A stretch of DNA of 64,000 nucleotides from DATCLS01 sp036563805. Lineage in GTDB: Bacteria > Actinomycetota > Acidimicrobiia > Acidimicrobiales > VFJN01. The translations under genes were made by a program, and so were the position numbers. The notes below the pieces were generated by a model. That model was not told the DNA's origin, did no database searches, and was given only the letters and a program-made list of their open reading frames with translations. The stretch covers positions 38,234 through 102,233 of the forward strand of contig DATCLS010000039.1 in the NCBI GenBank assembly GCA_036563805.1, read 5' to 3'. How positions within the stretch are numbered: the first letter of the stretch is position 1; each line of letters opens with the position of its first letter. This document shows, piece by piece, positions 24,914 to 33,350 of the stretch.

Positions 24914-25894
24914 ATGCTGCCGATCGCGGTCGACGCCATGGGCGGCGACAACGCCCCCGGCGCCATCGTCGAGGGCGCCCGGCGGGCTGCGGCCGAGCTC
25001 GGCGTGCCCGTCGTGCTGGTGGGACGGCCCGACCAGGTCGACCCGCTCCGGGGCGACCTCGACCTGGTGGCGGCGTCCGAGGTCATCGCCATGGACGCCG
25101 ACGCCGGCGCCAGCGTCCGCCGCATGAAGGACTCGTCGCTCGTGCGGGCCGCCGAGGCCGTGCGCGACCGCAAGGCGGCGGCCATGGTCTCGGCCGGCAA
25201 CACCGGCGCCACCATGGCCTCGGCGCTGCTGCGCATGGGGCGCATCAAGGGCGTCGCCCGCCCGGCCATCGCCACGCCCATCCCGGTGCTCGACTCGACC
25301 CCCACGGTGCTGCTCGACGCCGGCGCCAACGCCGACTGCCAGCCCGGGTGGCTGGTCCAGTTCGCCCAGATGGGCGCCGTGTTCGCCCGCGAGCGCTACG
25401 GCATCGACGAGCCCCGCGTCGGGCTGCTGTCGATCGGCGAGGAGCAGAGCAAGGGCAACGCCCTGGTGAAGGAGGCGCACGGCCTGTTGGCCGAGGCCGA
25501 CACGCTGAAGGCCTCGGGCGCCCGCTTCATCGGCAACGTCGAGGGCCGCGACGTGATGACGCCCGACGTCGACGTGATCGTCACCGACGGCTTCACCGGC
25601 AACGTCGTGCTCAAGACGCTGGAGGGCGGCCTGAAGGCGCTCGTCCAGGCGGTGCTCGGGGCGTTGAAGCAGAGCGACGTGGCCGACCGCGCCATCGAGG
25701 CGTTGCTGCCCCTCTACGAGACGCTCGATCCCGACGCCACCGGTGGCGCCATGCTGCTCGGCGTCGACGGCGTCTGCATCATCAGCCACGGCTCGTCGTC
25801 GGCCACCGCCATCGTCAACGCCGTGCGCGTCGCCTCCGAGATGGTCGACGCCGAGGTCGTCGAGCGGCTCCGGGCCGCCGTGGCGGCGAGCTGA
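24914..25894 (+). CDS. plsX: Phosphate acyltransferase PlsX
   Basis: PlsX converts acyl-ACP and phosphate to acyl-phosphate for phospholipid synthesis. The 326-aa protein starts MLPIAVDAMGGDNAPGAIVE, the family hallmark. It continues with SAGNTGA, LLDAGANADC, LLSIGEEQSKGN and a C-terminal GGAMLLGVDGVCIISHGSS motif. ATG 24914 was chosen for the conserved N-terminus; an upstream extension overlaps rpmF out of frame. It lies 43 bp after rpmF and 110 bp before acpP. Length is normal. Confidence 0.96.
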   Translation: MLPIAVDAMGGDNAPGAIVEGARRAAAELGVPVVLVGRPDQVDPLRGDLDLVAASEVIAMDADAGASVRRMKDSSLVRAAEAVRDRKAAAMVSAGNTGATMASALLRMGRIKGVARPAIATPIPVLDSTPTVLLDAGANADCQPGWLVQFAQMGAVFARERYGIDEPRVGLLSIGEEQSKGNALVKEAHGLLAEADTLKASGARFIGNVEGRDVMTPDVDVIVTDGFTGNVVLKTLEGGLKALVQAVLGALKQSDVADRAIEALLPLYETLDPDATGGAMLLGVDGVCIISHGSSSATAIVNAVRVASEMVDAEVVERLRAAVAAS

Positions 25895-25910
25895 CCCCCG
25901 ACTGGCCCCG

Positions 25911-25954
25911 CTTTGTGCGCTTCACAAGCGCACAAAGGGGGGTCCCGTTACACT
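25911..25954 (+). promoter_or_regulatory. Perfect 12-bp inverted repeat next to the acpP promoter
   Basis: CTTTGTGCGCTT pairs perfectly with AAGCGCACAAAG (25926-25937) around a 3-nt loop. A -10-like TACACT follows at 25949-25954, about 50 nt before acpP. The repeat could terminate plsX or be an operator over the acpP -35 region. No T run follows, which leans slightly toward an operator. Confidence 0.5.
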
Positions 25955-26004
25955 GCCGGCCGTTCCGGTCAGACAAGGTCCGGTCAGATATAGGAGTGCA
26001 AAGC

Positions 26005-26292
26005 GTGCCCGCTGAAACCCATGTCGAGCGCGGACCGCTCGATCGCCAGCAGGTGTTCGAGCTGATCCGCGACCGCTTGGCTGACATCCTCGAGGTCGAG
26101 CCGGCGACCATCCACGAGGGCGACTCGTTCACCGACGACCTCGAGGCCGACTCGCTCGCGCTGATCGAGCTGGCCGAGGCCCTCGAGGAGGAGGTGGGGG
26201 AGCGCAGCGTCGGCTTCCGCATCGAGGACGAGGACCTCGAAGACATCAAGACAGTCCGCGACGCCGTCGACTACGTGGTCGCGAAGCTGTAG
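26005..26292 (+). CDS. acpP: Acyl carrier protein
   Basis: This 95-aa ACP carries growing acyl chains on 4'-phosphopantetheine. The attachment site is Ser50 in DDLEADSLALIELAEALEEE, the conserved DSL motif. Helix III follows in SVGFRIEDEDLEDIKTV. It has an N-terminal extension of about 12 residues relative to E. coli ACP. The start is GTG 26005 with AGGAG 8 nt upstream. The gene lies between plsX and rnc, as in many bacteria. The acidic character fits an ACP well. Confidence 0.95.
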   Translation: MPAETHVERGPLDRQQVFELIRDRLADILEVEPATIHEGDSFTDDLEADSLALIELAEALEEEVGERSVGFRIEDEDLEDIKTVRDAVDYVVAKL

Positions 26293-26349
26293 GGGATTCC
26301 GATACCACTTCCTGTCCGCGACCTCGACCGACTCGCCGCTCGCCTCGGC

Positions 26350-27024
26350 GTGGACCTCCCCGATCCAGAGGTCCTCGCTCCCGCGCTCGTGCACCGGTCC
26401 TGGTGCGCCGAGAACTCCGGCTACGACTCCAACGAGCGGCTGGAGTTCCTGGGCGACGCCGTCCTCGGCGTCATCATCACTGACCACGCCTACCACGCCT
26501 ACCCGGCGCTGAGCGAAGGTGAGCTGACCGACGTCCGCAAGGCGGTGGTCAACGCGGTGACGCTGGCCGAGGTGGCCGACGAGCTCGAGCTGGGCCGCTA
26601 CCTGCTGCTCGGTAAGGGCGAGGAGCAGTCGGGCGGGCGCGAGAAGCCGTCGATCCTGGCCGACGCGCTGGAGGCCGTGCTCGGCGCGGTCTACGTGGCG
26701 GCCGGCATGGAGGCGGCCCACGACCTGGTGATGCGCCTGCTGGGCAGCCGGGTGGCGGAGGCGCACGCCGGCGGCCCCGGCGGCCAGGACTTCAAGAGCC
26801 GCCTGCAGGAGCTGGCGGCCCGCGAGTTCGATGACACCCCTCGGTACCACACGGTGGCCGAGGGCCCCGACCACGCCCGCCGGTTCCACGTGACGGTCTC
26901 GGTCGGTGGCGTGGCCCGCGGCAAGGGTGAAGGGCGGTCGAAGAAGCAAGCCGAGCAGGTGGCCGCCCGCGACGCCTTCATGACGTTGACCGCCGAGTTG
27001 AGGAATGACGACGACGATGCCTGA
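26350..27024 (+). CDS. rnc: Ribonuclease III
   Basis: RNase III cleaves double-stranded RNA, including rRNA precursors. The signature NERLEFLGDAVLG is at about residues 28-40. The second acidic patch is in KPSILADALEAVLGAVYV, and a complete dsRNA-binding domain (DFKSRLQELAAREF ... KKQAEQVAARDAF) follows. The first standard start in frame is GTG 26350, but this drops part of the usual first helix. Conserved-looking in-frame sequence (VRDLDRLAARLGVDL) lies upstream after ATT 26296 or ATA 26302, with AGGGG at 26292. The gene overlaps mutM by 8 bp. Confidence 0.93.
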   Translation: MDLPDPEVLAPALVHRSWCAENSGYDSNERLEFLGDAVLGVIITDHAYHAYPALSEGELTDVRKAVVNAVTLAEVADELELGRYLLLGKGEEQSGGREKPSILADALEAVLGAVYVAAGMEAAHDLVMRLLGSRVAEAHAGGPGGQDFKSRLQELAAREFDDTPRYHTVAEGPDHARRFHVTVSVGGVARGKGEGRSKKQAEQVAARDAFMTLTAELRNDDDDA

Positions 27025-27856
27025 GCTGCCCGAGATCGAGACCGTGCGACGCGGTCTCGAGCGCGAGACCGTGGGCCGGCGGGTGAAGTCCGTCGAGGTG
27101 CGCGAGGCCAAGGCGGTCCAGCGCAATGGCTCCAAGAAGGCGTTCGAGTCCCGTCTCGACGGCGTGAAGATCAAGACGGTCGACCGCCGGGGATCGCTGC
27201 TGGTGCTGACGCTCGACAGCGGCGACCTGCTGGTGATCGACGTCGGCGAGTCGGGCCGCCTGACCCGGGCCAACCCGAAGGACGAGGTCGATCCCGACAC
27301 CTCGGTGATCATCACGTTCACCCAGGGCGGGCAGCTGCGCCTCGCCGACGCCAACGGCGCCGCCGAAGCGTTCGTCGTGGCGCCCGACGCGCTGGCCGAC
27401 GAGGTCCCGGCGCTGGCCGAGCTGGGGCTCGACCCGGTGGCCGCGCCGGTGTCGTGGACGGCGTTCGCCCAGGCCCTGGTCGCCCGGCGCTCGGCCAAGC
27501 TCAAGCAACTGCTGCTCGACCCGACGTTCGTCGTCGGGCTGGGCGGGCTGTACGCCGACGAGATCCTCTACGACGCCGGCCTGCGGCCCGACCGCGAGGT
27601 CTCCACGATCTCCACGATGGAGATCCGCCGCCTGTACCGGTCGCTGGTCGAGATCCTCCACGAGGCGACCAAGCACCACGGCACCTCCACCGACGAGCAC
27701 CCGTTCGTCGACCTGAACGGCAAGCCGGGCAGCTTCCAGGACGAGCTCGAGGTGTGGGGGCGCGACGGCGAGCCCTGCCGCCGGTGCCGCGGCACGGTCG
27801 CCAAGCAGCGCAGCGGGGGGCGCACGACCTACTGGTGCCCCAACTGCCAGGTCTGA
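27017..27856 (+). CDS. mutM: Fpg/MutM-family DNA glycosylase lacking canonical catalytic residues
   Basis: By position (rnc-mutM-smc) and fold this is formamidopyrimidine-DNA glycosylase, 279 aa. It keeps MPELPE (Pro2 and Glu3 of the active site), the helix-two-turn-helix region and a C-terminal zinc finger (Cys254, Cys257, Cys274, Cys277, with Arg269). However, the usual RRGK lysine is Ser60 (RRGSLL). The HLGMSG loop reads DVGESG, the GIGNIYADE asparagine is Gly177 (GLGGLYADE), and the DPRRFG motif is absent. Activity on 8-oxoguanine is therefore doubtful. It could be a diverged glycosylase with another lesion or a structural role. It overlaps rnc by 8 bp. Confidence 0.85.
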   Translation: MPELPEIETVRRGLERETVGRRVKSVEVREAKAVQRNGSKKAFESRLDGVKIKTVDRRGSLLVLTLDSGDLLVIDVGESGRLTRANPKDEVDPDTSVIITFTQGGQLRLADANGAAEAFVVAPDALADEVPALAELGLDPVAAPVSWTAFAQALVARRSAKLKQLLLDPTFVVGLGGLYADEILYDAGLRPDREVSTISTMEIRRLYRSLVEILHEATKHHGTSTDEHPFVDLNGKPGSFQDELEVWGRDGEPCRRCRGTVAKQRSGGRTTYWCPNCQV

Positions 27857-27861
27857 GCGCT

Positions 27862-27867
27862 TAGCCT
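27862..27867 (+). promoter_or_regulatory. Putative -10 hexamer of smc (leaderless)
   Basis: TAGCCT ends 8 nt before the smc ATG at 27876, without a Shine-Dalgarno. Confidence 0.5.
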
Positions 27868-27875
27868 CTGTCCCG

Positions 27876-30800
27876 ATGTTTCTCAAGGCCCTGACCCTCA
27901 AGGGCTTCAAGTCGTTCGCGGAGACGGCCAAGCTCGAGCTCCAGCCCGGGGTGACGGTGGTGGTCGGGCCCAACGGCTCGGGCAAGTCGAACGTGGTCGA
28001 CGCGATCGGCTGGGTTCTGGGCGCGCAGAAGCCGTCGTCGGTGCGCAGCCAGAAGATGGAGGACGTCATCTTCGCCGGCACCTCGCGGCGGGCGGCGCTG
28101 GGGCGCGCCGAGGTCAGCCTGACCATAGACAACAGCGCCGGCATGCTGGGCCTCGACTTCAGCGAGGTCACGGTGACCCGCACGCTGTGGCGCTCGGGCG
28201 AGAGCGAGTACGCCATCAACGGGGTGCCGTGCCGGCTGCTCGACGTGCAGGAGCTGTTCAGCGACGCCGGCGTCGGCCGGCAGCAGCACGTCATCGTGGG
28301 GCAGGGCCAGATCGACGCCGTGCTCAACGCCCGCCCCGAGGAGCGGCGGCTGATCATCGAGGAGGCCGCCGGCGTCCTCAAGCACCGCAAGCGCAAGGAC
28401 CGGTCTGAGCGGCGCCTGGCCGCCACCGAGGGCAACCTCCTGCGGCTGAACGACCTCGTCCGCGAGGTGCGGCGCCAGCTGCGGCCGCTCGAGCGCCAGG
28501 CCGAGGCGGCACGCCGCCACGGCGACCTGCTGGCCGAGCTGCGGGCCCTCCAGGTGTACGTGACCGGCCGCGAGCTGAGCACGCTCAAACGGCGCCTGGG
28601 CGACACGCGGGCTGCGCTGTCCGAGCTGCGCAACGAGGAGGCCCTGGCCAAGCGCAACCTGGCCGAGCTCGACGCCGCGGTGATGGCCGGCGAGGCCGAG
28701 CTGGGCGTGCTCGGCGGCAGCGACCTGAGCGACGCGGTCGGCCAGCTCGACGCCCTGCGCGAGAAGGCCCGCGGCCAGCTCGCCCTCATCGCCGAGCGGC
28801 GCCGCGGCATCGAGCGCGAGCGGTCGGCGTTCGTCGACCAGGGCGTGGTCGCCTCGCTGGAGGCCGACGCCGCCCGCCTGCGGGAGGAGATCGCCGAGGT
28901 CGAGGCCGACGTCGAGCGGCTGGCCCCCGAGGCCGAGGCGCTGGCGGAGGCCGAGGCGGAGCTGGAGGCCGCCCGTCAGGACTTCGAGGCCGAGTGGGCC
29001 GACGGGGTGCCGCCGCCGTCGGGGCGCACCGCCGAGGTCCGGGGCGAGCTGACCGCGCTGCGGCGGGCCCTCGAGCGGGCCGACGCCGAGCGCGAGCGGT
29101 CGGACGGCCGGCTGGCCGCCCTCCGCACCAAGCTCGAGCGCATCGAGGCCGACGCCGCGGCCGCCGAGCGCACGGTCGCCGAGGCCGAGGCGGTGGGCGA
29201 GCAGCTGGCCGCGGCGGCCGAGACCGCCCGCGACCGCCGCGACGAGGCCGAGCGGGCCCTGGCCGAGGCCGAGGCGGCCCGCGACGAGACGGCCGCCGAG
29301 CACAACACCTGGGCGGCCCGGGTCGAGGCGCTGACGCTGGCGCTCGACGAGGCCCGGGCCCGGGCCGGCGCCGAGCGCTTGGCCGACGTCGAGGGCGTCA
29401 TGGGGACGCTGCTGGAGCTGGTCGACATCGACCCCGGGTGGGAGGCGGCCGCCGAGGCCGCCTGCGGCGAGGCGCTGGCCGCGGTGGTGGTCGACTCGGT
29501 CGACGCCGGCCGCCGGGCGCTCGAGGTCCTGGCGTCGGGCGACGTGTCCGGCGCCGTGCTGGCCGTCGGGGCCGTCCGGGCCGGGTCGGGCACGATCGTG
29601 TCCCGGCCGGTCATGCCGCCGGTGGGCGAGCCGGTGCTCCGGCACGTGCGCCCCCGCCGGCCCGACGTCGGCCCGCTCCTCGAGGCACTGCTGGGCGTGG
29701 CCGTGTGCGTCGACGGCTCGTGGGAGGACGCGGTCGACGCCGCCCTCGCCCATCCCGACGCCGTCGTCGTGACCCGCTCGGGTGGGCGCTTCGGCGTGAC
29801 CGGCTGGCGGGTGGCGACGGCCACCACCGGCGCCACCGGCGCCGCGCTCGACGAGGCCCAGCAGCGGGCCGAGGAGGCCCGGGCCCGGGCCGAGGCCGCC
29901 CGCGACGCCCACCGCGCCGCCCGCGACGAGCTCGACGAGGCCCGCCGGGCCGAGTCGGCGGCCGCCCGCCGGCTGGACGAGAACGAGCGGGAGCTGGCCG
30001 CCGCCGTCGCCCATCGCGACCGGCTGGCCGGCCAGCGCGAGGACGTGCTCGGCGAGCTGGCCGCCCACGACGACCAGGAGGCCGAAGCCGCCGAGCGGCT
30101 GGAGCGCGACCGGGCCCGGGCGGCGGAGCTGGCCGAGCTGCTGCCCGCGCTCGAAGCCGAGGACGCAGCGCTGGCCGAGCGGGCCCGGGCCATGGCCGAG
30201 GCCCGGCAGCGGCTGGACGACTGGGCGGCGGCCGTCGGGTCCCAGCGCACCGACCTCGAGGTCCGCCGCAACGGGCTCGAGGAGCGGCGCACGTTCCTGC
30301 AGCGGCGCTTGGCCGAGGTCGAGCAGCGGCTGGCCGGGTCGGTCGAGGCCCGCCGCCAGGCCGAGACCCGGCGCGTCGAGCTCGACCGCCGCGAGCGGGC
30401 GCTCGACCGCCTGGCCGACTACGTCGCCGACCGCCAGCGCGAGGTCGAGGAGCGGCTGGCCGCGATGCAGGAGCGGCGCCGGCAAGAGACTGAGGCCCAG
30501 CGCGAGCTGGCCGCCCGGCTCGACGGCCTGCGGCGCGACCGCGCCGCCGAGGAGCGCAAGCTCGAGCAGCTGCGCGAGCGGATCGGCCGCACCGAGATCG
30601 AGGAGGCCGAGGTGCGGCTGCGCCTCGAGCAGACGATCGAGCGGTGCCGCACCCAGCTCGACATGGAGCCCGACGCCGTCGTCGCCGCCCCGGCCCCCGA
30701 CCTGCCCGACGGCGTGACGCCCACGGTGCGGGTCAACGAGCTCGAGCGCGAGCTGCGGGTCATGGGCCCGGTCAACCCGCTGGCGCTCGAGGAGTACGAG

Positions 30801-31364
30801 GCGCTGCAGGAGCGCCACGAGTTCCTCCAGAGCCAGCTCGACGACGTGAAGTCGAGCCGGCGCGAGCTGACCAAGGTGATCCGGGCCATCGACGAGGAGA
30901 TCGTCCGGGTCTTCGCCGCCGCCTTCGCCGACGTGAGCGAGAACTTCGAGCAGCTGTTCGCCATGCTGTTCCCCGGCGGCCGGGGCCGGCTCCGGCTCAC
31001 CGACCCCGACGACCTGCTCAACTGCGGCGTCGAGGTCGAGGCCAAGCCGTCGGGCAAGAACGTGAAGAAGCTCTCGCTGCTGTCGGGCGGCGAGCGCTCG
31101 CTCACCGCCCTGGCCTACCTGTTCGCGGTGTTCCGCAGCCGCCCGTCGCCGTTCTACGTGATGGACGAGGTCGAGGCCGCCCTCGACGACGTCAACCTCC
31201 ATCGGTTCCTCGACCTGGTCGCCGAGTTCCGGAGCGAAGCCCAGCTGATCATCGTCAGTCACCAGAAGCGCACGATGGAGGCCGCCGACTGCCTCTACGG
31301 CGTGACCATGCAGCCGGGCGGCTCGTCCAAGGTGGTGAGCGAGCGGGTCTCGGCCGGCGCCTGA
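27876..31364 (+). CDS. smc: Chromosome segregation protein SMC
   Basis: This 1162-aa ATPase forms the bacterial condensin with ScpA and ScpB, compacting and segregating chromosomes. Walker A is GPNGSGKSN (residues 31-39). Two long Ala/Glu/Arg-rich coiled coils flank a hinge at about residues 505-640 (VEGVMGTLLELVDIDPGWEA onward). The ABC signature is LLSGGERSLTALAYLF, near residue 1069, and Walker B is YVMDEVEAALDD, near 1094. All parts of a full-length SMC are present. It begins 20 bp after mutM and probably has its own promoter. scpA and scpB are not in this window. Confidence 0.97.
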   Translation: MFLKALTLKGFKSFAETAKLELQPGVTVVVGPNGSGKSNVVDAIGWVLGAQKPSSVRSQKMEDVIFAGTSRRAALGRAEVSLTIDNSAGMLGLDFSEVTVTRTLWRSGESEYAINGVPCRLLDVQELFSDAGVGRQQHVIVGQGQIDAVLNARPEERRLIIEEAAGVLKHRKRKDRSERRLAATEGNLLRLNDLVREVRRQLRPLERQAEAARRHGDLLAELRALQVYVTGRELSTLKRRLGDTRAALSELRNEEALAKRNLAELDAAVMAGEAELGVLGGSDLSDAVGQLDALREKARGQLALIAERRRGIERERSAFVDQGVVASLEADAARLREEIAEVEADVERLAPEAEALAEAEAELEAARQDFEAEWADGVPPPSGRTAEVRGELTALRRALERADAERERSDGRLAALRTKLERIEADAAAAERTVAEAEAVGEQLAAAAETARDRRDEAERALAEAEAARDETAAEHNTWAARVEALTLALDEARARAGAERLADVEGVMGTLLELVDIDPGWEAAAEAACGEALAAVVVDSVDAGRRALEVLASGDVSGAVLAVGAVRAGSGTIVSRPVMPPVGEPVLRHVRPRRPDVGPLLEALLGVAVCVDGSWEDAVDAALAHPDAVVVTRSGGRFGVTGWRVATATTGATGAALDEAQQRAEEARARAEAARDAHRAARDELDEARRAESAAARRLDENERELAAAVAHRDRLAGQREDVLGELAAHDDQEAEAAERLERDRARAAELAELLPALEAEDAALAERARAMAEARQRLDDWAAAVGSQRTDLEVRRNGLEERRTFLQRRLAEVEQRLAGSVEARRQAETRRVELDRRERALDRLADYVADRQREVEERLAAMQERRRQETEAQRELAARLDGLRRDRAAEERKLEQLRERIGRTEIEEAEVRLRLEQTIERCRTQLDMEPDAVVAAPAPDLPDGVTPTVRVNELERELRVMGPVNPLALEEYEALQERHEFLQSQLDDVKSSRRELTKVIRAIDEEIVRVFAAAFADVSENFEQLFAMLFPGGRGRLRLTDPDDLLNCGVEVEAKPSGKNVKKLSLLSGGERSLTALAYLFAVFRSRPSPFYVMDEVEAALDDVNLHRFLDLVAEFRSEAQLIIVSHQKRTMEAADCLYGVTMQPGGSSKVVSERVSAGA

Positions 31365-31434
31365 GCCGCGGCCCCCGGCTCCGCCGGCCGGCCGGCCCGG
31401 CTCGGCACGAGCGGGCGGCAGGGCGGGGGCCCGG

Positions 31435-32385
31435 TCAGGGGAGCCGCTGGTTCCAGACCATCGAGCCCGCCCCGGCGGCCGCCAGCACCAGCAGGCCGAG
31501 GCCGATGAACCAGCCGCTGATGTCGCGGTCCTCGTCGCGGTAGCCCACCACGCTGCCGATGTCGTCGTAGACGGCGCTGAGCTGGGGCAGCGACTCGGCC
31601 TCGTAGGCCTGGCCGCCGGTTGCCTCGGCGACGTCGCGCAGCGGTCCGGGCGCCACCGGCACCGGCTGGACCAGCCCGTCGCCCACGGTCACCGCCCCGT
31701 TCGGCGTGCCGAAGGCGATCGTGAAGACCGGCACCTCGGCCTCGGCGGCCGCCTCGGCCGCTTCCTGGTTGGGGCGGCCGACCGTCGTCTCGCCGTCCGA
31801 CATCAACACGATGCGGGCCGGGGCCGTCTCGCCCTCGGCGCCGCCGGGCGCCGCCTCGATGGCGTCGAGCCCGGCGAAGATGGCCTCGCCGATGGCCGTG
31901 CCCTCGCCCAGCTCGAGGGCGTCGATGGCGGCCCGGGTGGCGTCGTGGTCCTCGGACGGCGGGACCGCCACGGTGGCGGTGCCGTTGAACGAGACCAGCC
32001 CCAGGTCGATCCCGTCGGGCAGCTCGTCGACGAACTCGTGGGCGGCCTGGCGGGCGGCGTCGAGCCGGGTCGGCTCCACGTCGTCGGCCTCCATCGACAG
32101 CGACGTGTCGACCGCCAGCATCACGATCGCCCGCTCGTCGGGCACCTGCACCGCCCGCACCGGCTGGGCGAACCCGAGGATGAGCACGACCAGCGCGGCG
32201 AGGAACAGCACCGGCGGCACGTGGCGTCGCCAGTCGGGCTTGCGGGGCGCCACCACGTCGAGCAGGCCCACGTTGGTGAAGCGCAGGGCGTCGCGGCGCT
32301 TGCGCCGGACGGCGGCCACCCAGGCGGCCGCCAGCGCGGCGACGCCGAGCAGCAGGACGAGCCGCCACGCGGCGTGGAAGCTCAC
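31435..32385 (-). CDS. VWA-domain membrane protein (BatA-like)
   Basis: This 316-aa protein has two N-terminal transmembrane segments (about 8-26 and 57-74), a von Willebrand A domain whose MIDAS begins DTSLSM at residues 93-98, and a final membrane helix (FIGLGLLVLAAAGAGS). This is the BatA layout encoded with MoxR and DUF58 proteins, a system linked to envelope stress or maturation of surface complexes. The start is GTG 32385, overlapping the DUF58 stop (GTGA). It converges on smc. The specific client is unknown. Confidence 0.88.
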   Translation of the reverse strand: MSFHAAWRLVLLLGVAALAAAWVAAVRRKRRDALRFTNVGLLDVVAPRKPDWRRHVPPVLFLAALVVLILGFAQPVRAVQVPDERAIVMLAVDTSLSMEADDVEPTRLDAARQAAHEFVDELPDGIDLGLVSFNGTATVAVPPSEDHDATRAAIDALELGEGTAIGEAIFAGLDAIEAAPGGAEGETAPARIVLMSDGETTVGRPNQEAAEAAAEAEVPVFTIAFGTPNGAVTVGDGLVQPVPVAPGPLRDVAEATGGQAYEAESLPQLSAVYDDIGSVVGYRDEDRDISGWFIGLGLLVLAAAGAGSMVWNQRLP

Positions 32386-33350
32386 TGGCCCGCCTCCGCC
32401 CGGGCCCGCCGCAGGTGGTCGATGCGGCGGCGGCGCAGGGCCACGAACCGCACCAGGTCGATCAGCCAGTCGCGGTCGGTGCGCAGCACCAGGTGGTCGG
32501 CGCCGACGCTCCGCAGCGCCCGGGCGATGCCCTCGCGCTGGGCCCGGGCGCCCTCGGCGTAGCGGCGTCGCAGCTCGGCGCTCCCGGTGTCCACCTCCCG
32601 GGTGTCGCCGGTCTCGGGGTCGACGACGATCATGAGGCCGACGTCGGGGAGCTCCAGCTCGCGGGGGTCGATCACCTCGACCACCAGGGTCTCGTGGCGG
32701 GCCACGACCATGCGCAGCGTGTTGCGCCACGGCGGGTCGAGGGGCGAGTCGGTGATGAAGTCCGACACCACCACCGCCAGCCCCCGCCGGGTCGTCAGCG
32801 ACGCCAGCCGGCGCAGGCCGGCCTCGAGGTCGGTGGTGCCGCCGCCGTCGCCCCGGGGGGCGGCGATCACCTTGTGCATGAGCGCCCGCACGTGCATGTC
32901 GCCGCTGCGGGCCGGGACCGTCTCGATGCCGTCGACGGTGAGCAGCTGGGCGCCGACCCGGTTGCCGGACCGGCCGGTCAGGAACGCCACCGCCCCGGCC
33001 GCCGCCACCGCCAGGTCGCGCTTGGTGCACAGGGCGGTGCCGAAGTCGGTGCTGGGCGACAGATCGACGAGCAGCCACGTCTCGAGCTCGCGGTCGGCGA
33101 TCGTCTCCCGCACGTGGGGCTGCTGCATGCGGGCCGTGACGTTCCAGTCGATGCGGCGCACGTCGTCGCCGGCCGTGTAGAGCCGGGTCTCGCCGGCCTC
33201 GCTGCCGTGGCCGGGGACGAGGCCCCGGTAGTCGCCCTGGAGGAGGCCGTCGAGGCGCCGGCCGACGGTCAGCTCCAGCCGCCGGAGCACGGCCTCCGGC
33301 GAGCCGGCCGTCACGCTCGGCGGCGCGAAGGCGGTGCGGGGCCCGGTCAT
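32382..33350 (-). CDS. DUF58 domain protein
   Basis: This 322-aa protein carries the DUF58 signature GDDVRRIDWNVTARMQQPHV at about residues 61-80. A VWA-like domain follows (LLVDLSPSTDFG, then AVVVSDFITDSP). It is the middle gene of a moxR-DUF58-VWA operon, with ATGA overlaps on both sides, so the three are co-translated. In this system a MoxR ATPase is thought to act as a chaperone on VWA-containing partners. No membrane segment is evident, so it is probably cytoplasmic or peripheral. Confidence 0.9.
   Translation of the reverse strand: MTGPRTAFAPPSVTAGSPEAVLRRLELTVGRRLDGLLQGDYRGLVPGHGSEAGETRLYTAGDDVRRIDWNVTARMQQPHVRETIADRELETWLLVDLSPSTDFGTALCTKRDLAVAAAGAVAFLTGRSGNRVGAQLLTVDGIETVPARSGDMHVRALMHKVIAAPRGDGGGTTDLEAGLRRLASLTTRRGLAVVVSDFITDSPLDPPWRNTLRMVVARHETLVVEVIDPRELELPDVGLMIVVDPETGDTREVDTGSAELRRRYAEGARAQREGIARALRSVGADHLVLRTDRDWLIDLVRFVALRRRRIDHLRRARAEAGQ

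Noticed and set aside
27861..31262. An 1133-codon minus-strand frame across smc
   Set aside because: It is the antisense shadow of SMC, with repetitive Leu/Gly/Gln composition and no domain.
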